The notes below the pieces were generated by a model. The model searched no databases. It saw only the letters and a list, made by a program, of their open reading frames with translations, and was not told where the DNA came from. From Treponema saccharophilum DSM 2985 (lineage in GTDB: Bacteria > Spirochaetota > Spirochaetia > Treponematales > Treponemataceae), in NCBI RefSeq assembly GCF_000255555.1, contig NZ_AGRW01000028.1, positions 1-38,334 of the forward strand: a stretch of DNA of 38,334 nucleotides, read 5' to 3'. Position numbers and translations under genes: made by a program. Positions within the stretch are counted from its first letter, which is position 1; every line of letters starts with the position of its first letter. This document shows positions 16,803 through 24,359 of the stretch, piece after piece.

Positions 16803-17765
16803 ATGTCAAAAAGAATTCTGGCCGTATTCCTGCTTGCCGCCTTTTTAGTTCCGGCCGTATCGGCGCGTATGACCGCAAAATCCGTTATGACGGAGGCTGC
16901 GAAGAAGAATTCCGTATCGGAGTCGATTTCATATCTGAAGAAGAACGTTCCGCAGCTCGCAACTGCCGCCGACAAGCGCTCGGGATATGCGTTTCTCGGC
17001 AGCGTGCAGGAGCAGGCGGGGCAGTATTCCGACGCGCAGAAATCGTACTCTCTTGCCGCGGCGATAGAGGCGGGCGACGCTGACGGGATGCCGAAGAAAA
17101 GCTCCGAGCAGCTCGTCCTCGACGCGGTGCGGTGCGCGCTTTCCGTGGGGGATTGGGAGAGCGCGGACAGCTACCTGAATTCCGCGGTGAAAAAATCGAA
17201 GGACAAGCGGATAATCGCGTACGTCAATCTCTACGCGCAGTGGAGCGCGCTGTGCCGTGCCGAGACCGCGCTCGATGTCTCTTCGTCCGTGGAAAAACTG
17301 AAGGAATATTCGGGCGACCCCGACATGAAAGTCGTCGCGCCTTCCGTCCTCCTGACATTGCACCATATAACGGGCGACGTTTCCTATGCGGCCGCCCTCC
17401 GCTCTGAATTCCCCCAGTCGCTTGAGGCGGGAATCGTCTCGGGGCACATAACGCAGATGCCGACGCCGTTCTGGTATTTCGTCCCGAGGGCGGGATTCGT
17501 GGACGTGACGCCGGGCGACGGGGAAAGCGGTGGAAAAGCCCGCAACTCGGTGAGGAAAAAATACCAGATTGGGTTCTTCAAGGAACAGAAAAATGCCGAC
17601 GCGCTTGTGGAGCGACTGCGCGCGCTCGGGTTCTCCGCGAAAATCGAATTCGAGACGCGCTCGAGCGGGACGACGTACCGGCTCGTCTACATCGAGGAGA
17701 ACGACGAGGGGACTGTCGGCTCGCTTCTCAAGGACGCCGGGTTCGACTGCTATCCCGTCGAGTAG
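16803..17765 (+). CDS. Exported SPOR-domain protein with TPR-like helices
   Basis: The 320-residue product has a signal peptide (MSKRILAVFLLAAFLVPAVSA), a helical middle with TPR-like pairs (SGYAFLGSVQEQAGQYSDAQKSYSLAA), and a C-terminal SPOR domain (about 250-320: YQIGFFKEQKNADALVERLR ... GTTYRLVYI ... AGFDCYPVE). SPOR domains bind denuded peptidoglycan glycan at septa, so a periplasmic cell-wall role is likely; the partner of the helical part is unknown. It ends two bases before the stop of the convergent HD-GYP gene, with no terminator visible. Confidence 0.85.
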   Translation: MSKRILAVFLLAAFLVPAVSARMTAKSVMTEAAKKNSVSESISYLKKNVPQLATAADKRSGYAFLGSVQEQAGQYSDAQKSYSLAAAIEAGDADGMPKKSSEQLVLDAVRCALSVGDWESADSYLNSAVKKSKDKRIIAYVNLYAQWSALCRAETALDVSSSVEKLKEYSGDPDMKVVAPSVLLTLHHITGDVSYAAALRSEFPQSLEAGIVSGHITQMPTPFWYFVPRAGFVDVTPGDGESGGKARNSVRKKYQIGFFKEQKNADALVERLRALGFSAKIEFETRSSGTTYRLVYIEENDEGTVGSLLKDAGFDCYPVE

Positions 17766-17767
17766 CC

Positions 17768-19135
17768 CTAGCGCTTCAAGTTCATCATGTTGTGGTAGTT
17801 GTTCCACCATTCAAGCTCTTTTTTGTAAGCCTCGGACTCCTTTTTCTTGTAGTCCCTGTCGATTTTCTCTATCGTGTCGCGGAGGCTTATCACGGCGTCG
17901 GCGATGCACGGCTCGAAATGCGTCCCGCGGGAATCGAGGAAGACGCGCATCGCCTGGTCGATTGACTTCGGGTTTTTGTAGAGCCGCTGGCTTATGAGCG
18001 CGTCGAGGACGTCCGCCGCCGTCATTATCCGCGCGCACAGCGGAATCTGCTTTCCGGCAATTCCCCGGGGGTAGCCCGTCCCGTCCCATTTTTCGTGGTG
18101 GCAGTACGCCATTTCCGTCGCGATTTCGTTGAACCGCCCGTCGTCAATCTTGGGGAGAACCTGAAGAAGCCGCCTTCCTTCCTCGGGATGCGATTTCATC
18201 AGCTCGAATTCCTCTCTCGTGAATTTGCCCTGCTTGTTGAGGATTCCCTCGGGTATGTGGATTTTCCCGATGTCGTGCACGAACGCCGCCGACGCGTAGA
18301 GCGCAATCGTCTCGTCCGTGAGCGTCTCCTTGTAGCTTCCGTTCTCGCGCAGCCGCCGTGCTATAAGCTCGACGTAGGTGCGCGTGTGGATGACGTGGCT
18401 TCCCGTGAAAAGGTCGTGGCTTCCGAGACATTCCGCTATGAACTGGATGATTTTGAACTGCGTCTCCTTCAGCTCGGAATTCTTCTTCTGGAATTCGTCC
18501 TTGCTCTGCCTGAGCTTCTGCACGAACCCGTTCCTGTCGTCGATTACCGATATGAGGTGCTTGAGCGTCGTGTGGTTCCGAATCGAGAGGAAATTCACAA
18601 TCAGGAAGACGAACATGAATTCTATCGTGAATCCCGCGGCGACAGGAAGGTACGCCTTTTGGAACGTCTGCGTGTCGAGCATGTCGAAGATTGCCGCGCC
18701 GTTCGTGAATTTCACGTAGAGCGAGGCGAGCATCAGCAGGTAGCTCATCACGCATATCCGTATCGAAAGGTGCCTGTTGTAGTAGAGGCAGCAGATTATC
18801 GGGACGACCCCGTAGCAGATGTAGACGCCGATGTTCGTGCTAGTCCCCATCATCGCGATGAACCCTTCGATTCCGAGGACGCCCAGATACATCGAGATTT
18901 TCTGCACGAACGCGGAATGCGAGCGTATGAGGAAATTGAACGATGTTGAGATGACGACCGAATACGATATTGATACTGCCGCAAATTCCGTGGGGACATT
19001 GAACAGCCCGAGCTTTGTGAGGACAAGGAGCAGAACCGGCACGAAATCCATCGCGACGAGAATTTTTGAGACCATTTTGTTGACGTTCGTTATGTTCTCG
19101 CTGAAGAACGCCTGGTCGTTTATTGACATCGACAT
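17768..19135 (-). CDS. Membrane HD-GYP domain phosphodiesterase
   Basis: A 455-residue protein. The N-terminal half (about 20-200) has six or seven hydrophobic helices forming an unknown membrane sensor, followed by a coiled linker (FVQKLRQSKDEFQKKNSELKE). The catalytic domain (about 235-430) has HDIGKIHIP, the metal-ligand HHEKWDGTGYPRG and ADVLDAL, so the HD-GYP signature is complete and c-di-GMP hydrolysis is expected. The start at 19135 follows a TAGAAT box by eight bases; an alternative ATG lies at 19129. With the GGDEF/EAL protein at 6193-7905 it makes two probable c-di-GMP phosphodiesterases in the window. Confidence 0.92.
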   Translation of the reverse strand: MSMSINDQAFFSENITNVNKMVSKILVAMDFVPVLLLVLTKLGLFNVPTEFAAVSISYSVVISTSFNFLIRSHSAFVQKISMYLGVLGIEGFIAMMGTSTNIGVYICYGVVPIICCLYYNRHLSIRICVMSYLLMLASLYVKFTNGAAIFDMLDTQTFQKAYLPVAAGFTIEFMFVFLIVNFLSIRNHTTLKHLISVIDDRNGFVQKLRQSKDEFQKKNSELKETQFKIIQFIAECLGSHDLFTGSHVIHTRTYVELIARRLRENGSYKETLTDETIALYASAAFVHDIGKIHIPEGILNKQGKFTREEFELMKSHPEEGRRLLQVLPKIDDGRFNEIATEMAYCHHEKWDGTGYPRGIAGKQIPLCARIMTAADVLDALISQRLYKNPKSIDQAMRVFLDSRGTHFEPCIADAVISLRDTIEKIDRDYKKKESEAYKKELEWWNNYHNMMNLKR

Positions 19136-19143
19136 CGGCTCAA

Positions 19144-19172
19144 ATTCTAACGCGTTTCGCCTTTTTTCTAAA
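19144..19172 (-). promoter_or_regulatory. Promoter of the HD-GYP gene
   Basis: Minus-strand TTTAGA, a 17-bp spacer, then TAGAAT (19144-19149) ending eight bases before ATG 19135. Confidence 0.45.
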
Positions 19173-19230
19173 GGATTTTTTTTGGTTCAGCCCGTGCGGA
19201 GGCCCGGTTGCAAATGGGATTTTTCGTTCA

Positions 19231-19259
19231 TTCCCAAACAGGGCGCGTTGCACTATAAT
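19231..19259 (+). promoter_or_regulatory. Promoter of gpmI
   Basis: TTCCCA (19231-19236), 17 bp, then a perfect TATAAT (19254-19259). It leaves a short leader containing GGAG (19282-19285). Confidence 0.6.
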
Positions 19260-19291
19260 TCCACCAGAATTTTACTCAAATGGAGAAACAA

Positions 19292-20956
19292 ATGGCTGAC
19301 ACAATGCATGCTTTGGAAAAGAACCCGAATTGGAAGGGTCGTCGTGGTCCTGTAGTCCTCGTGATTATGGACGGCGTTGGATATGGAAAGTACGAAGAGG
19401 GAGACGCTGTCAAGGCTTCAAAGATGAAGTATCTCGACTGGTTCACAGCGAACTGCCCGCACACAAAGCTCAAGGCTCACGGAACAGCCGTAGGTTTGCC
19501 GAGCGATGACGATATGGGAAACAGCGAAGTCGGACACAACGCAATGGGCTGCGGTCGCGTATTCGCACAGGGCGCAAAGCTCGTCGGCGAGTCAATCGCC
19601 AACGGCTCAATGTTCGCGGCTGACACTTGGAAAAAGCTCATCAAGAACGTAAACGACAAGTCAAGCACATTGCACTTCATCGGCTTGGTTTCTGACGGAA
19701 ATGTTCACTCACACATCGACCACCTCAAAGCGATGGTTACACAGGCAAGCAAAGACGGCGTGAAAAAGCTCCGCGTTCATGCTCTTCTCGACGGTCGCGA
19801 CGTTGACCCAACTTCTGCTTTGAACTATATCACACCGCTCGAAGAGTTCCTTTCTTCATTCTCTGGCGTTGACTACAGAATAGCTTCAGGCGGCGGACGC
19901 ATGTATCTTACAATGGATCGCTACAACGCAGACTGGTCAATGGTCGAGCGCGGCTGGAAGGCTCACGTTTTGGGCGAGGGAAGAATGTTCGAGAGCGCGA
20001 CAAAGGCTATCGAGACATACCGCGCAGAAGTCCCTGGCATTCTTGATCAGGATATGCACGAGTTCGTTATCGCAAAAGACGGCAAGGCAGTCGGCACAAT
20101 CGAAGACGGCGACAGCGTGATTTACTTCAACTTCCGCGGCGACCGCGCTCTTGAGATGACACGCGCATTCGAGACCGCCGAAGGCGGCGACTTACCATTT
20201 AATAGAATCCGTGTACCAAAAGTAGAGTATGCTGGTATGATGGAGTACGACGGCGATGCGCACGTTCCAGCACAGTACCTCGTGAACCCGCCCTCAATCG
20301 ACAGAACAATGGGCGAGTACCTCACAAAGACAGGCGTGAAGCTCCTCGCTATCTCTGAGACACAGAAATACGGACACGTTACATACTTCTTCAACGGAAA
20401 CAAGCAGGGAAAATTCGACGAGAAGCTCGAAGACTACATCGAAGTGCCTTCTGACGTTGTTCCGTTCGAGCAGCGCCCGTGGATGAAGTGCGCAGAGATT
20501 ACCGACAAGGTTATCGAAGCAATCAAGTCTGGCAAATACGACCACATCCGCCTTAACTTCCCGAACGGCGATATGGTTGGACACACTGGAGTTTTCAACG
20601 CTGTTGTTTGCTCAATGGAGGGCATGGACTTGCAGCTCGGACGTCTCAAGGCAGCAATCGACGAGGCTGGCGGTATCTTGTGCTTGACAGCAGACCACGG
20701 CAACTCAGACGATATGTATGAGCACGCAAAAGACGGCTCTGTGAAGATGGACAAGAGCGGCGAGCCAAAGGCAAAGACATCTCACAGCTTGAACCCAGTT
20801 CCTGGTATCATTTACGACCCAGAGTACAAGGGCGAGTACGACACAGAGAAGCTCAACGAAGGTCTTGGCATCTCTTCATGGCCTGCAACGCTCATGACAC
20901 TCATGGGCTATGTTCCGCCGACAGACTACGACAAGAGCATCATCAACCTGAAGTAA
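19292..20956 (+). CDS. gpmI: 2,3-bisphosphoglycerate-independent phosphoglycerate mutase
   Basis: This glycolytic enzyme interconverts 3- and 2-phosphoglycerate using two metal ions and a phosphoserine. The 554-residue protein has the first metal Asp in VIMDGVGYG (D27), catalytic S78 in GNSEVGH, HSHIDHL, LDGRDVDPTS, DMVGHTGVFN and TADHGNSDDM. I choose ATG 19292 (MADTMHAL) rather than in-frame ATG 19280 because GGAG at 19282-19285 is correctly spaced only for 19292. Codon use (ACA, GCA, TCA) differs from flanking genes but matches the ribosomal genes here, so high expression is the simpler explanation than transfer. A diverged copy of its last codons lies downstream. Confidence 0.96.
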   Translation: MADTMHALEKNPNWKGRRGPVVLVIMDGVGYGKYEEGDAVKASKMKYLDWFTANCPHTKLKAHGTAVGLPSDDDMGNSEVGHNAMGCGRVFAQGAKLVGESIANGSMFAADTWKKLIKNVNDKSSTLHFIGLVSDGNVHSHIDHLKAMVTQASKDGVKKLRVHALLDGRDVDPTSALNYITPLEEFLSSFSGVDYRIASGGGRMYLTMDRYNADWSMVERGWKAHVLGEGRMFESATKAIETYRAEVPGILDQDMHEFVIAKDGKAVGTIEDGDSVIYFNFRGDRALEMTRAFETAEGGDLPFNRIRVPKVEYAGMMEYDGDAHVPAQYLVNPPSIDRTMGEYLTKTGVKLLAISETQKYGHVTYFFNGNKQGKFDEKLEDYIEVPSDVVPFEQRPWMKCAEITDKVIEAIKSGKYDHIRLNFPNGDMVGHTGVFNAVVCSMEGMDLQLGRLKAAIDEAGGILCLTADHGNSDDMYEHAKDGSVKMDKSGEPKAKTSHSLNPVPGIIYDPEYKGEYDTEKLNEGLGISSWPATLMTLMGYVPPTDYDKSIINLK

Positions 20957-21012
20957 TCGCGAGTTTTCGCACGGCGGAAACTCGTTAAGCAAGACGCGAA
21001 GCGTATTGCGAC

Positions 21013-21063
21013 GGCTATGTTCCGTCGGCAGACTACGACAAGAGCATTATCAACCTGCGATAA
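21013..21063 (+). pseudogene. Duplicated scrap of the gpmI 3' end
   Basis: 51 bp match the last 51 bp of gpmI (20906-20956) at 45 positions, encoding GYVPSADYDKSIINLR then stop, against GYVPPTDYDKSIINLK. There is no start codon or upstream coding remnant. It lies 107 bp downstream in the same orientation. The surrounding 20957-21169 holds several hairpins, including CGAGTTT/AAACTCG, AACCTGCG/CGCAGGTT and GTCAAGGC/GCCTTGAC, but no gene. Confidence 0.9.
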
Positions 21064-21169
21064 TTTTTTAGCGCAGGTTGAAACGGGCGAGTCAAGGCTT
21101 TAAGCGGAGCGTGCCTTGACCGCACGTATCAACCTTAAATAGATGCTGTCCAATAAGTTCGTTGCATAG

Positions 21170-21237
21170 TGTCATTCCGAACTCGTTTCGGAATCTACAA
21201 TATGCAGTGTAGATGCTGAAATAAGTTCAGCATGACA
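21170..21237. repeat. REPIN-like inverted doublet of the hairpin family
   Basis: Outer TGTCA ... TGACA enclose two hairpins in opposite orientation: ATTCCGAA/TTCGGAAT (21174-21194) and ATGCTGAA/TTCAGCAT (21213-21233). Between them is the dyad TCTACA/TGTAGA. The first hairpin is the complement of the 8544 and 14025 repeats with compensatory stem changes. A degenerate relative (agatgctg ... ataagttc) lies just upstream near 21141. Confidence 0.85.
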
Positions 21238-21241
21238 GCAC

Positions 21242-21283
21242 AAAATCCCGCGAACCTTAAACACAAGGCACGCGGGATTTTTT
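21242..21283 (+). terminator. Strong, probably bidirectional terminator
   Basis: AAAATCCCGCG pairs perfectly with CGCGGGATTTT (11 bp) around an 18-nt loop, with a T-run after and an A-run before. It probably ends the gpmI transcript. Confidence 0.85.
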
Positions 21284-21407
21284 ATTTGCTCTGCGTGAAA
21301 AAAAATAAGATTTGTGGCATCGAGATTCAAACGCGAACAGCTGAGCAGGAGAGCTTCGCTTTCTGCTGCGGGAAATTCAAAAAATTGCGGAAAAAAGCCG
21401 CGTTTCG

Positions 21408-21436
21408 GTGACTAAATTCCGCAGATGTGGTAGAAT
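21408..21436 (+). promoter_or_regulatory. Promoter of the small basic protein
   Basis: GTGACT (21408-21413), 17 bp, then TAGAAT (21431-21436), giving a leader of about 20 nt that contains GAGGTGA. Confidence 0.5.
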
Positions 21437-21463
21437 CGCGAATCTTTTTTTACGAGGTGAATT

Positions 21464-21595
21464 ATGAGACTTGCAAAACGCTTCCGCCCTGTGAAGTCGT
21501 CAAAACTCAAGAGAGCTAATGAGAAGAAGAACGCGCAGAGGGTTGCCGCGAACTTGGCTTTGCTCAAGGCTCACGCTGAAGCAGATAGGAAATAA
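21464..21595 (+). CDS. Small basic protein of 43 residues
   Basis: The product begins MRLAKRFRPVKSSKLKRANE and ends AHAEADRK. Fourteen of 43 residues are Lys or Arg, concentrated in the first half; the second half looks like one amphipathic helix (RVAANLALLKAHAEAD). The case for a real gene is the setting: promoter, GAGGTGA (21454-21460) four bases before ATG, clean stop, and an intrinsic terminator 20 bp later, making a complete monocistronic unit. I do not recognise the family. Size and charge suggest binding to RNA, DNA or the ribosome, which is inference. Confidence 0.75.
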   Translation: MRLAKRFRPVKSSKLKRANEKKNAQRVAANLALLKAHAEADRK

Positions 21596-21614
21596 GCCCT
21601 GCCGCTTCTCGATG

Positions 21615-21654
21615 TCGCCCGGAATTCCGCATGGATTCCCGGGCGATTTTTTTT
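21615..21654 (+). terminator. Intrinsic terminator of the small basic protein gene
   Basis: TCGCCCGG (21615-21622) pairs with CCGGGCGA (21639-21646), followed by eight T. Confidence 0.88.
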
Positions 21655-21703
21655 GCTTTTTCTTTCTCCCTGCCTGAAAAACGGTCGGTTCAAATTTTGC
21701 CGT

Positions 21704-21728
21704 GATTCCGAATTAAGTTCGGAATGTC
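21704..21728. repeat. Single hairpin of the dispersed family
   Basis: ATTCCGAA-ttaag-TTCGGAAT, a perfect 8-bp stem, then GTC. Its loop and stem resemble the hairpins in 21170-21237. Confidence 0.7.
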
Positions 21729-21762
21729 GCCGGAAAGCCGGGGAGAGCCTTTCCTTTTGCCG

Positions 21763-21787
21763 AAAAAAGGAGGCGCGCGCCTCCTTT
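21763..21787 (-). terminator. Terminator of aroC
   Basis: A 22-bp perfect palindrome (21766-21787) with arms AAAGGAGGCGC / GCGCCTCCTTT. On the minus strand it is followed by a run of T, six bases beyond the aroC stop. Confidence 0.85.
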
Positions 21788-21792
21788 CCTGC

Positions 21793-22893
21793 CTATATCC
21801 GCGCCGCCATGTTCTGCAGCGCCAAATCGGCGAGCGTGATTGCCGCCATCGCCTCGATTACCGGGACGATTCTTGGGCAGAGGCACACGTCGTGCCGTCC
21901 CTCGATGAGCAAATCCGTCTCGGAAAATCCGCTCCCGTCCGTTCTGATTGTCTTCTGCTCGCGGAAAATCGACGGGACGGGCTTTATCGCCGCGCGGAAG
22001 ACGATTTCGTTTCCGTTGGAGATGCCGCCGAGGATTCCGCCCGCGTTGTTCGAGCTGAATTTGACCGCGCCGCCGCCGAGCCTCATTTCGTCGTTGTCCT
22101 CGCTTCCCGTCATGTCGGCCGCGCCGAATCCCGCGCCGAATTCGATTCCCTTGACCGCTCCGACCGACATCACCGCACGGGAAATCTCCGCGTCGAGCTT
22201 GGAGAACACCGGCTCGCCGAGCCCTGCGGGAATGCCCGAGACGATGCACTCGACGATTCCGCCCGCGCTGTCGCCGCTCCGCCTCAGCTCCTCGATTCTT
22301 TCGTTCATGGCGTTCGCCGCGTCGATGTCGGCCGCCCTCAGCGAGTTTTTCTCGATTGCGCCGAGGTCGATTTTCCCGCAGCTGATTCCCGCCGCCCGTT
22401 TCGTGTACGCGGTGATTCTGACGTCGCCGAACAGCGCGCACAGGACCTGGCGCGCAATCTCGCCCGCCGCGACCCTCGCCGCGGTTTCCCTTCCGCTTGC
22501 CCTGCCGCCGCCGCGGTAGTCGCGGAAGCCGTACTTCTCGAAATAGGTGAAATCGGCGTGTCCGGGCCTGAACGACGATGCGAGGTTCCCGTAATCCTTC
22601 GAGCGCTGCGACGTGTTCCTGATTACGAGCGCGATGGGCGTTCCCTCCGTCTTTCCCTCGAAGACGCCGGAAAGAATTTCCGCCTTGTCGTCCTCCTTCC
22701 GGGACGTGACGGACGCGTTGTTCTGTCCCGCGAACGACTGCCCCGGCTTTCTCCTGTCGAGCGCCGCCTGGATTTTCGCCTCGTCGAGCGCGAGCCCGGC
22801 GGGAACCCCGTCTATGATGCAGCCCAAACCTGCGCCGTGGCTTTCGCCGAACGTCGTGACCCTGAAAATTGTTCCGATTGTGTTTCCTGCCAT
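21793..22893 (-). CDS. aroC: Chorismate synthase
   Basis: AroC makes chorismate from 5-enolpyruvylshikimate-3-phosphate with reduced FMN, the last common step of aromatic amino acid synthesis. The 366-residue protein shows FGESHGAGLGCIIDGVPAG near the N-terminus, RRKPGQS, RPGHADFTYFEKYGFRDYRGGG, ASGRETAARVAAG, and a C-terminal ISNGNEIVFRAAIKPVPSI. I start at 22893 (MAGNTIGTIFRVTTFGESHG), as in other AroC proteins; the in-frame ATG at 22914 would translate through a TACATT -10 box. It is monocistronic between two terminators, with no other shikimate genes nearby. Confidence 0.97.
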   Translation of the reverse strand: MAGNTIGTIFRVTTFGESHGAGLGCIIDGVPAGLALDEAKIQAALDRRKPGQSFAGQNNASVTSRKEDDKAEILSGVFEGKTEGTPIALVIRNTSQRSKDYGNLASSFRPGHADFTYFEKYGFRDYRGGGRASGRETAARVAAGEIARQVLCALFGDVRITAYTKRAAGISCGKIDLGAIEKNSLRAADIDAANAMNERIEELRRSGDSAGGIVECIVSGIPAGLGEPVFSKLDAEISRAVMSVGAVKGIEFGAGFGAADMTGSEDNDEMRLGGGAVKFSSNNAGGILGGISNGNEIVFRAAIKPVPSIFREQKTIRTDGSGFSETDLLIEGRHDVCLCPRIVPVIEAMAAITLADLALQNMAARI

Positions 22894-22902
22894 GATTTCG
22901 AG

Positions 22903-22908
22903 AATGTA
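22903..22908 (-). promoter_or_regulatory. Extended -10 box upstream of aroC
   Basis: Minus-strand TGGTACATT ending nine bases before ATG 22893, with no Shine-Dalgarno between. Confidence 0.4.
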
Positions 22909-22912
22909 CCAC

Positions 22913-22944
22913 AAAAAAAGCGGTCTGGGAACGTTCCAGGCCGC
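22913..22944 (-). terminator. Terminator of the D-lactate dehydrogenase-like gene
   Basis: Minus-strand GCGG-c-CTGG pairs with CCAG-a-CCGC (one mismatch) around aacgttc, followed by seven T. It immediately precedes the aroC promoter. Confidence 0.75.
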
Positions 22945-23004
22945 CTGTCGTCTATGCTTCGCTCTTGGTCCCGGCAGTAGCCGGAAAAAACGGAGCTGTG
23001 TCTT

Positions 23005-24081
23005 CTACTTTATTATGTTCGGGCATTCCTCTCCGGAGACGATTTTCCTGATGTTGTCGAGCGTCACTTCGGCAATCATCGTGAGGTTCTCCGCGGTGAG
23101 ATACGCCTGATGGTGCGTCATTAGCACGTTCGGGAGGCGCAGGAGCCTGTCGAAGTTCTCGTCGCGGATGGGCGAGGGCGCCCAGTCGTCGCCGTAGAGG
23201 TTCTGCCTGTCCTCCTCGAAGATGTCGAACGCGACGCCCTTGATTCGTCCCGAGTTGAGCGCGTCGAACAGCTCCCCGGAGTCGATGAGCGAGCTTCTTC
23301 CGGTGCTTACGATGAGCGCGTCTTTCTTCATCAGCTGGATGCACCTGTTGTTGATGATGTGCCGCGTGTCGGAGAGAAGCGGGCAGAAGAGCATTATGAA
23401 GTCGGAATTCTTGAATATCTCCTCAAGGTTCACGTACTCGGAGTCGATTTTCTGCCCGAACGACTGGTCCTGGTGCGCCGCGTTGAGGAGGACCGTCGCG
23501 CCGTATCCCTTGAAGATTTCCGCCGCCGCCTTTCCGATTGCGCCCGCCCCGACGATTCCGACCGTCTTGCCGAAAATTTCCGTGCCGACGAATCCGTCCG
23601 TGTCGAAGTTGGAGTCGCGCGTGCGCGCGTATGCCTTGTGGATTTTCCTGTTGAGGTTCTGGAGGAGCGCGACCGCGAATTCCGCCGTCGCATGGGGCGA
23701 GTAGCTCGGTATGTGGACGATTTTTATCTGCTCGTCCGGGGTTTCCGCCGCGTTCGCAAGGTTCAGCTCGGTTATCGACTTCGTGTCGACGTTGTTGTAT
23801 CCGACAGAGCGCAGCGCGATTATCCTGATTCCGAACTCGCGGAGCGTTTCAGCGGTCTGCTTCGTAATCTGGTCGTTCGCGAAGATGCACACGGCATCGT
23901 GCCCGCGCGCGAATGAAACTGTCGTCGGATTCAGCCTGTCGCTGATGTAGTCAATCTGGAATTCGATTTTCTCATCTTCCGCGCCGTCTTTTTCCATCGC
24001 TGCGATTTTTGCAGCTTCCTTCGTGAAGAATTCCCTGTCGTAGTTTTTCGCGTCGAAGAAAGCTATTTTCACAGTTCTCAT
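23005..24081 (-). CDS. D-2-hydroxyacid dehydrogenase, D-lactate dehydrogenase type
   Basis: The family reduces 2-keto acids such as pyruvate to D-hydroxyacids; fermentative regeneration of NAD would suit an anaerobe. The 358-residue protein starts MRTVKIAFFDAKNYDREFF like LdhA proteins, then LRSVGYNNVD, the nucleotide fold GIVGAGAIGKAAAEIF, catalytic Arg in VSTGRSSLID, Glu in FDIFEED and His in THHQAYLT. The usual Asp after the second strand, which selects NAD, is missing (GYGATVLLNAAHQ). GGAGGAG eight bases upstream fixes the start at 24081; the open frame continues to 24201. The transcript starts near 24202, giving a leader of about 120 nt. Confidence 0.85.
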   Translation of the reverse strand: MRTVKIAFFDAKNYDREFFTKEAAKIAAMEKDGAEDEKIEFQIDYISDRLNPTTVSFARGHDAVCIFANDQITKQTAETLREFGIRIIALRSVGYNNVDTKSITELNLANAAETPDEQIKIVHIPSYSPHATAEFAVALLQNLNRKIHKAYARTRDSNFDTDGFVGTEIFGKTVGIVGAGAIGKAAAEIFKGYGATVLLNAAHQDQSFGQKIDSEYVNLEEIFKNSDFIMLFCPLLSDTRHIINNRCIQLMKKDALIVSTGRSSLIDSGELFDALNSGRIKGVAFDIFEEDRQNLYGDDWAPSPIRDENFDRLLRLPNVLMTHHQAYLTAENLTMIAEVTLDNIRKIVSGEECPNIIK

Positions 24082-24208
24082 TTTATGAACTCCTCCTTGC
24101 CTCTTTGAACACGCGCTGGAAATCGCCTTCTCCAGTGGAGTTTTGGCGCGCTTTGTCTGCCTTAAAGCTTCTTTGTTTTTGCGCGGTTCCTGTTTTTTCA
24201 ATTTTCTA

Positions 24209-24214
24209 AGTATA
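24209..24214 (-). promoter_or_regulatory. -10 box of the D-lactate dehydrogenase-like gene
   Basis: Minus-strand TATACT about 127 bases before ATG 24081. I see no recognisable riboswitch or attenuator in the leader, nor anything definite in 24215-24359. Confidence 0.4.
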
Positions 24215-24359
24215 GTTTAATTTCAGTTGTTCGGGTAGAGATTTTGGAGGTATCCCCAAAAAATCTGCCCCGTTCCCGTCTCGTGAGCAAGAATGCGGTT
24301 GCCTGGTTCCCGTCCGTTTTGTTGTTGCAACTTTGCCGATTCGCCGTTAGATTTTCCGG

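Noticed and set aside
19292-20956. Horizontal transfer of gpmI based on unusual codons
   Set aside because: The same codon choices occur in rpsP, rplS and rplM here, so high expression explains them; the downstream scrap is the only hint of allele replacement.
21300-21400. tRNA or other structured RNA in the gpmI downstream region
   Set aside because: A ttcaaa string and small hairpins are present, but no cloverleaf or known RNA fold can be drawn.
21713-22980. Two open frames of about 400 codons overlapping aroC
   Set aside because: Low-complexity Arg/Pro/Gly-rich shadows of a clear AroC.
24082-24201. Longer N-terminus for the D-lactate dehydrogenase-like protein from a TTG at 24201
   Set aside because: The Lys-rich extension is not family-like, and GGAGGAG is correctly placed for ATG 24081.
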